A stretch of 64,000 nt of DNA, taken from the NCBI RefSeq assembly GCF_014196765.1, contig NZ_JACIEE010000001.1, forward strand, positions 678,454 through 742,453. Direction: 5' to 3'. Source of the stretch: Mycoplana azooxidifex (GTDB taxonomy: Bacteria > Pseudomonadota > Alphaproteobacteria > Rhizobiales > Rhizobiaceae). The notes beneath the pieces are model-generated. The model was not told the DNA's origin. It searched no databases and saw only the letters and a list, made by a program, of their open reading frames with translations. The translations under genes were made by a program, and so were the position numbers. Position 1 is the first letter of the stretch, and every line of letters begins with the position of its first letter. This document shows, in pieces, positions 61,309-64,000 of the stretch.

Positions 61309-63453
61309 CTAGAATTTCATCGTCAGCGAAGCCTTGGCGTTGAAGCCGGGGCTCGGGTCGGCGTTCAGGTACTGGGTGTATTCGCGGTCGAAGATGTTGT
61401 TCAGGGCGATATTCGCCGTCGTCGTCTCGTTGATCGCGAACTGCGCGAAGAGATCGACGAGCTGGTAGGCCTCGCCGATGAACCCGGTCGAAAGATCCTC
61501 GTCCTTCTTCCCCACCACCGTCAGCCGCGTACCTGCCGTCAGGCGATCGTCGAGGGCGCGGAAGCCCAGCGTGGTGACCGCGCGGAACGGCGGCACCTTC
61601 TGCAGCGTCCCGCCGGTCGTCAGGTTCTCCCCGTCCAGGATCTGGCCCGCCAGGCCCGCGAACAAGAAGCCCGCGTCATAGCTCGCCTCGAACTCGAACC
61701 CCTTGATGCGGGCCTTGGCGATGTTCTGGTACTGGTACCCGCCCGGGATCGGGAACATGATGAAGACCTGGTCGATGTAGTTGTCGACATCGTTGCGGAA
61801 GACACCCAGCTTCACGCCGAGCTGGTCGGAGCCGGTGAAGAGGTCCTGGAAGCGCAGGTTGACGCCGGCCTCGATGGTGTGGGCCACTTCCGGCTTGAGA
61901 TCCGGGTTGGGGAAGAACTGCCCCATCACCGGCGGCGGGTGGAAGCCCTCGATCAGCGTCTCCGTCAGTGCCGGGGCGCGGTAGCCCTCGGAATACCCTC
62001 CGTAGAACGTCACCGGATCCCAGGGCGTCACGCCCACGGTGAGCTTGGGCGAGAGCCGGCTTCCGTCGTTATGGGTCTCGTCGTTCTCCAGGCTGTAGCC
62101 GTCATAGCGCAGCGCCCCGATCACCTCGAGCCATTCCCAGGTCAGCTTGTCCTGCACGAAGGCGCCATAGGCGACGCGCGTGCCCGGCGGCGTCAGGTCG
62201 TCGCTGCTGCCGAACTCGTCCTCGGTGCTGACCTTGTCGCGGAACACGTCGCCGCCATAGGTGACCTCGTGGGTGACGGCGCCGGTGTCGAAGGTCGAGG
62301 TGTTGAAGAGGTCGAGCCCGGTGGTGCCCACCTTGAAGGACTGGTTGTCGCCGGCGATCACGCCGGTGCCCTCCTGGTCCGACAGCGTGCCGCTGTAATA
62401 GATCTTGGCGCTCAGGTTCCAGAAATCGGAATCTGGCGTGTAGCGGTAGCCGGCCGTCAGCGTGTCGACCGTCACGTCGATGTTGCGAACGCTGGTGGAA
62501 CCGTTCTCGAAGGTGTTGAAGTAGCGCGATGCGGAGAGCGTGATCTCCTGGTCGTCGGTCGGGCGGAAGCGGGCCTTGGCGAGCCCGGACCGCAGGTTCT
62601 GCGCCGAATCCACCTCGGTCCCGTCGCCGGACGTGTAGTCGCCGGGCTTGAACCATGTACCGGCGATCACAAAATCGGCGCCGTCCCCGATCCGCGCGGC
62701 GGCCTCGCCGTGCACGGTCGGCCCCGGGCCGTTCGTATCGAAGCCGAGCTTGACCCGGCCGCCCTTGGTGGCCCCCTCCTGCAGCACGTCGTCGGCGTCG
62801 ATGGTGGTGAAGCTGATCACGCCGCCGATGGCGCCGCTGCCGTAGACGGTGGCCGCCGGCCCGCGCGTCACCTCGACGCTCTTGAGCATGTTCGTGTCGA
62901 GATAGAAGGTGCCGTTGGCCTCGTGACCGTTCTTCTGGAAGTTCTGGCGGGCACCGTCAACGAGCACGTTGACGCGCCCGAAGTCCTGCAGGCCGCGCAT
63001 GTTGATCGCCGTTCCGGGATCGTCCGCCGAGGTCTGCGTCGACACGCTCGGAATCAGCGTCACGATCTCCGACACCGGCGCGCCCGGCATTTCGACACTG
63101 AGTTGGTCGCGCGACAGCGCGCTCGATCCGGAAAGCGTCTCGAACACGCGCTCCCCGAGCCGCGTGGCCGTCACCACGATCGCCTCGAGCACGGTCGGCT
63201 CGTTGGGGTTCGCCGGCTGCCCTTCCGCCGCGGCCTGGTCTTCCGCCTGTGCCTGCGCGTCCTGAGCCTGCGCGTCCTGGGCAAGCGCCGGCCACATCGG
63301 CACGGCGGTCGCCATCAGCAGTGCCAATGCCGATACGCCGAGGCGAAAGCGATCCGTCGGCCGGCCGGACTTACAGATGGCCGACGCGAACCTGTGCCCC
63401 GTGGTGCTGACGTGCTTCGGGGGGCGGCCTTTCCAGCCGCCCCCTTCCGTCAT
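61309..63453 (-). CDS. TonB-dependent haem/hemophore receptor (HasR/ShmR-like)
   Basis: 714 aa from ATG 63453; GTG 63477 (overlapping the next gene by GTGA) is the alternative. Signal peptide LGVSALALLMATAVPMWPAL with QA-rich linker, TonB box EAIVVTATR, plug domain (INMRGLQDFGRVNVLVDGAR, VTRGPAATVYGSGAIGG) and a 22-strand barrel ending ASLTMKF. The haem-receptor FRAP/NPxL boxes are present as GYRAPALTE...FHPPPV...NPDLKPE with a His between, like HemR/ShmR. It lies between two RTX genes, so the hemophore-like proteins probably hand haem to it. Confidence 0.92.
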   Translation of the reverse strand: MTEGGGWKGRPPKHVSTTGHRFASAICKSGRPTDRFRLGVSALALLMATAVPMWPALAQDAQAQDAQAQAEDQAAAEGQPANPNEPTVLEAIVVTATRLGERVFETLSGSSALSRDQLSVEMPGAPVSEIVTLIPSVSTQTSADDPGTAINMRGLQDFGRVNVLVDGARQNFQKNGHEANGTFYLDTNMLKSVEVTRGPAATVYGSGAIGGVISFTTIDADDVLQEGATKGGRVKLGFDTNGPGPTVHGEAAARIGDGADFVIAGTWFKPGDYTSGDGTEVDSAQNLRSGLAKARFRPTDDQEITLSASRYFNTFENGSTSVRNIDVTVDTLTAGYRYTPDSDFWNLSAKIYYSGTLSDQEGTGVIAGDNQSFKVGTTGLDLFNTSTFDTGAVTHEVTYGGDVFRDKVSTEDEFGSSDDLTPPGTRVAYGAFVQDKLTWEWLEVIGALRYDGYSLENDETHNDGSRLSPKLTVGVTPWDPVTFYGGYSEGYRAPALTETLIEGFHPPPVMGQFFPNPDLKPEVAHTIEAGVNLRFQDLFTGSDQLGVKLGVFRNDVDNYIDQVFIMFPIPGGYQYQNIAKARIKGFEFEASYDAGFLFAGLAGQILDGENLTTGGTLQKVPPFRAVTTLGFRALDDRLTAGTRLTVVGKKDEDLSTGFIGEAYQLVDLFAQFAINETTTANIALNNIFDREYTQYLNADPSPGFNAKASLTMKF

Positions 63454-63473
63454 TTTCAAGCCTGCATTCCGCC

Positions 63474-64000
63474 TCACAGCAGGAAGTCTCCCTTCTCGAA
63501 GGTGACGAGCTTGTCGATGTGGAGGGCGAAGTCGGTCTTGCCGTCGCCGTTGGTGTCGGCGGTGACGTAGGTGTCCTTGCCGCTCTTGGAATAGCGCAGT
63601 TCGCCGGCCTTGTCGGAGAAGGCGTCGGTGCCGATGAAGCTGAAGGACTGGTTGCCCGACTTCGTCGTGTTGGCGTCGATCGCCTTCAGGTCGATGATGT
63701 CGCCGTTGGCGAAGTCGAAGATCGTGTCGCGGGCGGACGGGGTGGAGTCCGAGACCGCCTTGAACACGAACACGTCCTTGCCGCTGCCGCCATAGAGGTC
63801 GTCGGCGCCCTTGCCGCCGTAGAGCGTGTCGTTGCCGCCCTCGCCCTTCAGCACGTCGTTACCCGAGCCGCCGGTCAGCACGTTGGCGCTGCCGTTGCCG
63901 GTCAACTTGTCGGCGTGGCTCGTGCCCGTCAGGTTCTCGATCGACACGTAGGTGTCGCCCTTGGCGTCACTGGTGTTGATCGAGGCCTTGGCCAGGCTGG
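63474..64000 (-). CDS. Second RTX protein, C-terminal part (5' end outside the window)
   Basis: The visible 175 residues match the C-terminus of the first RTX protein with only four differences: T/A, N/S, I/T and A/N. RTX repeats and the tail FEKGDFLL are intact. The N-terminus lies past the right edge, so whether it also has a HasA domain cannot be seen. It precedes the receptor gene on the same strand with a possible 4-nt overlap, forming an RTX-receptor-RTX array. Confidence 0.88.
   Translation of the reverse strand, partial: SLAKASINTSDAKGDTYVSIENLTGTSHADKLTGNGSANVLTGGSGNDVLKGEGGNDTLYGGKGADDLYGGSGKDVFVFKAVSDSTPSARDTIFDFANGDIIDLKAIDANTTKSGNQSFSFIGTDAFSDKAGELRYSKSGKDTYVTADTNGDGKTDFALHIDKLVTFEKGDFLL

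Overview
The window is GC-rich, densely packed DNA with short intergenic gaps, many ATGA/GTGA stop-start overlaps and nested palindromic intergenic repeats of the kind seen in Rhizobiaceae. Gene content (SmeAB-like efflux with a downstream TetR gene, BetI-like regulator, PotABCD-type and sugar ABC importers, dimethylglycine-dehydrogenase-like enzymes) points to a Rhizobiales/Rhizobiaceae bacterium. The species cannot be told from this window. No rRNA, tRNA, CRISPR array, transposase or prophage gene was seen.

Layout. 1-4582: two GcvT-fused FAD dehydrogenases (minus) and a divergent LysR regulator. 5946-9914: zinc-ribbon/class III cyclase/ATPase/TPR giant regulator with a thiol-redox protein. 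9931-15512: GlxA-type regulator, Tat-exported hydrolase, GH32 fructosidase, DUF1772 membrane protein, DUF1194 VWA protein. 15662-30378: a large catabolic cluster (Rieske oxygenase, class III aminotransferase, PotABCD-like importer, amine oxidase, methyltransferase, BetI-like regulator, two PYROXD2/CrtI-like oxidoreductases, GcvT-like protein). Three copies of a 16-bp dyad lie in its three promoter regions, so it looks like one regulon for an N-methylated or quaternary amine of unknown identity. 30435-35608: RND efflux operon with a matching operator. 35679-46378: amino-sugar/MurNAc uptake and catabolism (ABC importer, MurQ, kinase, GntR, SIS deaminase, NagA), with an 18-nt operator on each side of the divergent promoter. 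46697-51034: M19 dipeptidase, UPF0303 protein, formylglycine-generating enzyme, LysE exporter, a candidate small RNA and a hydrolase. 51059-55904: glycosyltransferases and a hexapeptide acyltransferase, probably surface polysaccharide. 56134-58797: small lipoprotein, DUF1643 protein and QuiC-type 3-dehydroshikimate dehydratase.

59353-64000 is the most striking part. A secreted protein carries an N-terminal HasA-like hemophore domain followed by a cadherin-like segment, RTX repeats and a type I secretion tail. Next to it is a TonB-dependent receptor with the FRAP-His-NPxL signature of haem receptors. Beyond that, a second RTX protein runs off the right edge, and its C-terminal DNA is about 97% identical to the first. 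Together they look like a haem-scavenging module built on a modular RTX hemophore.
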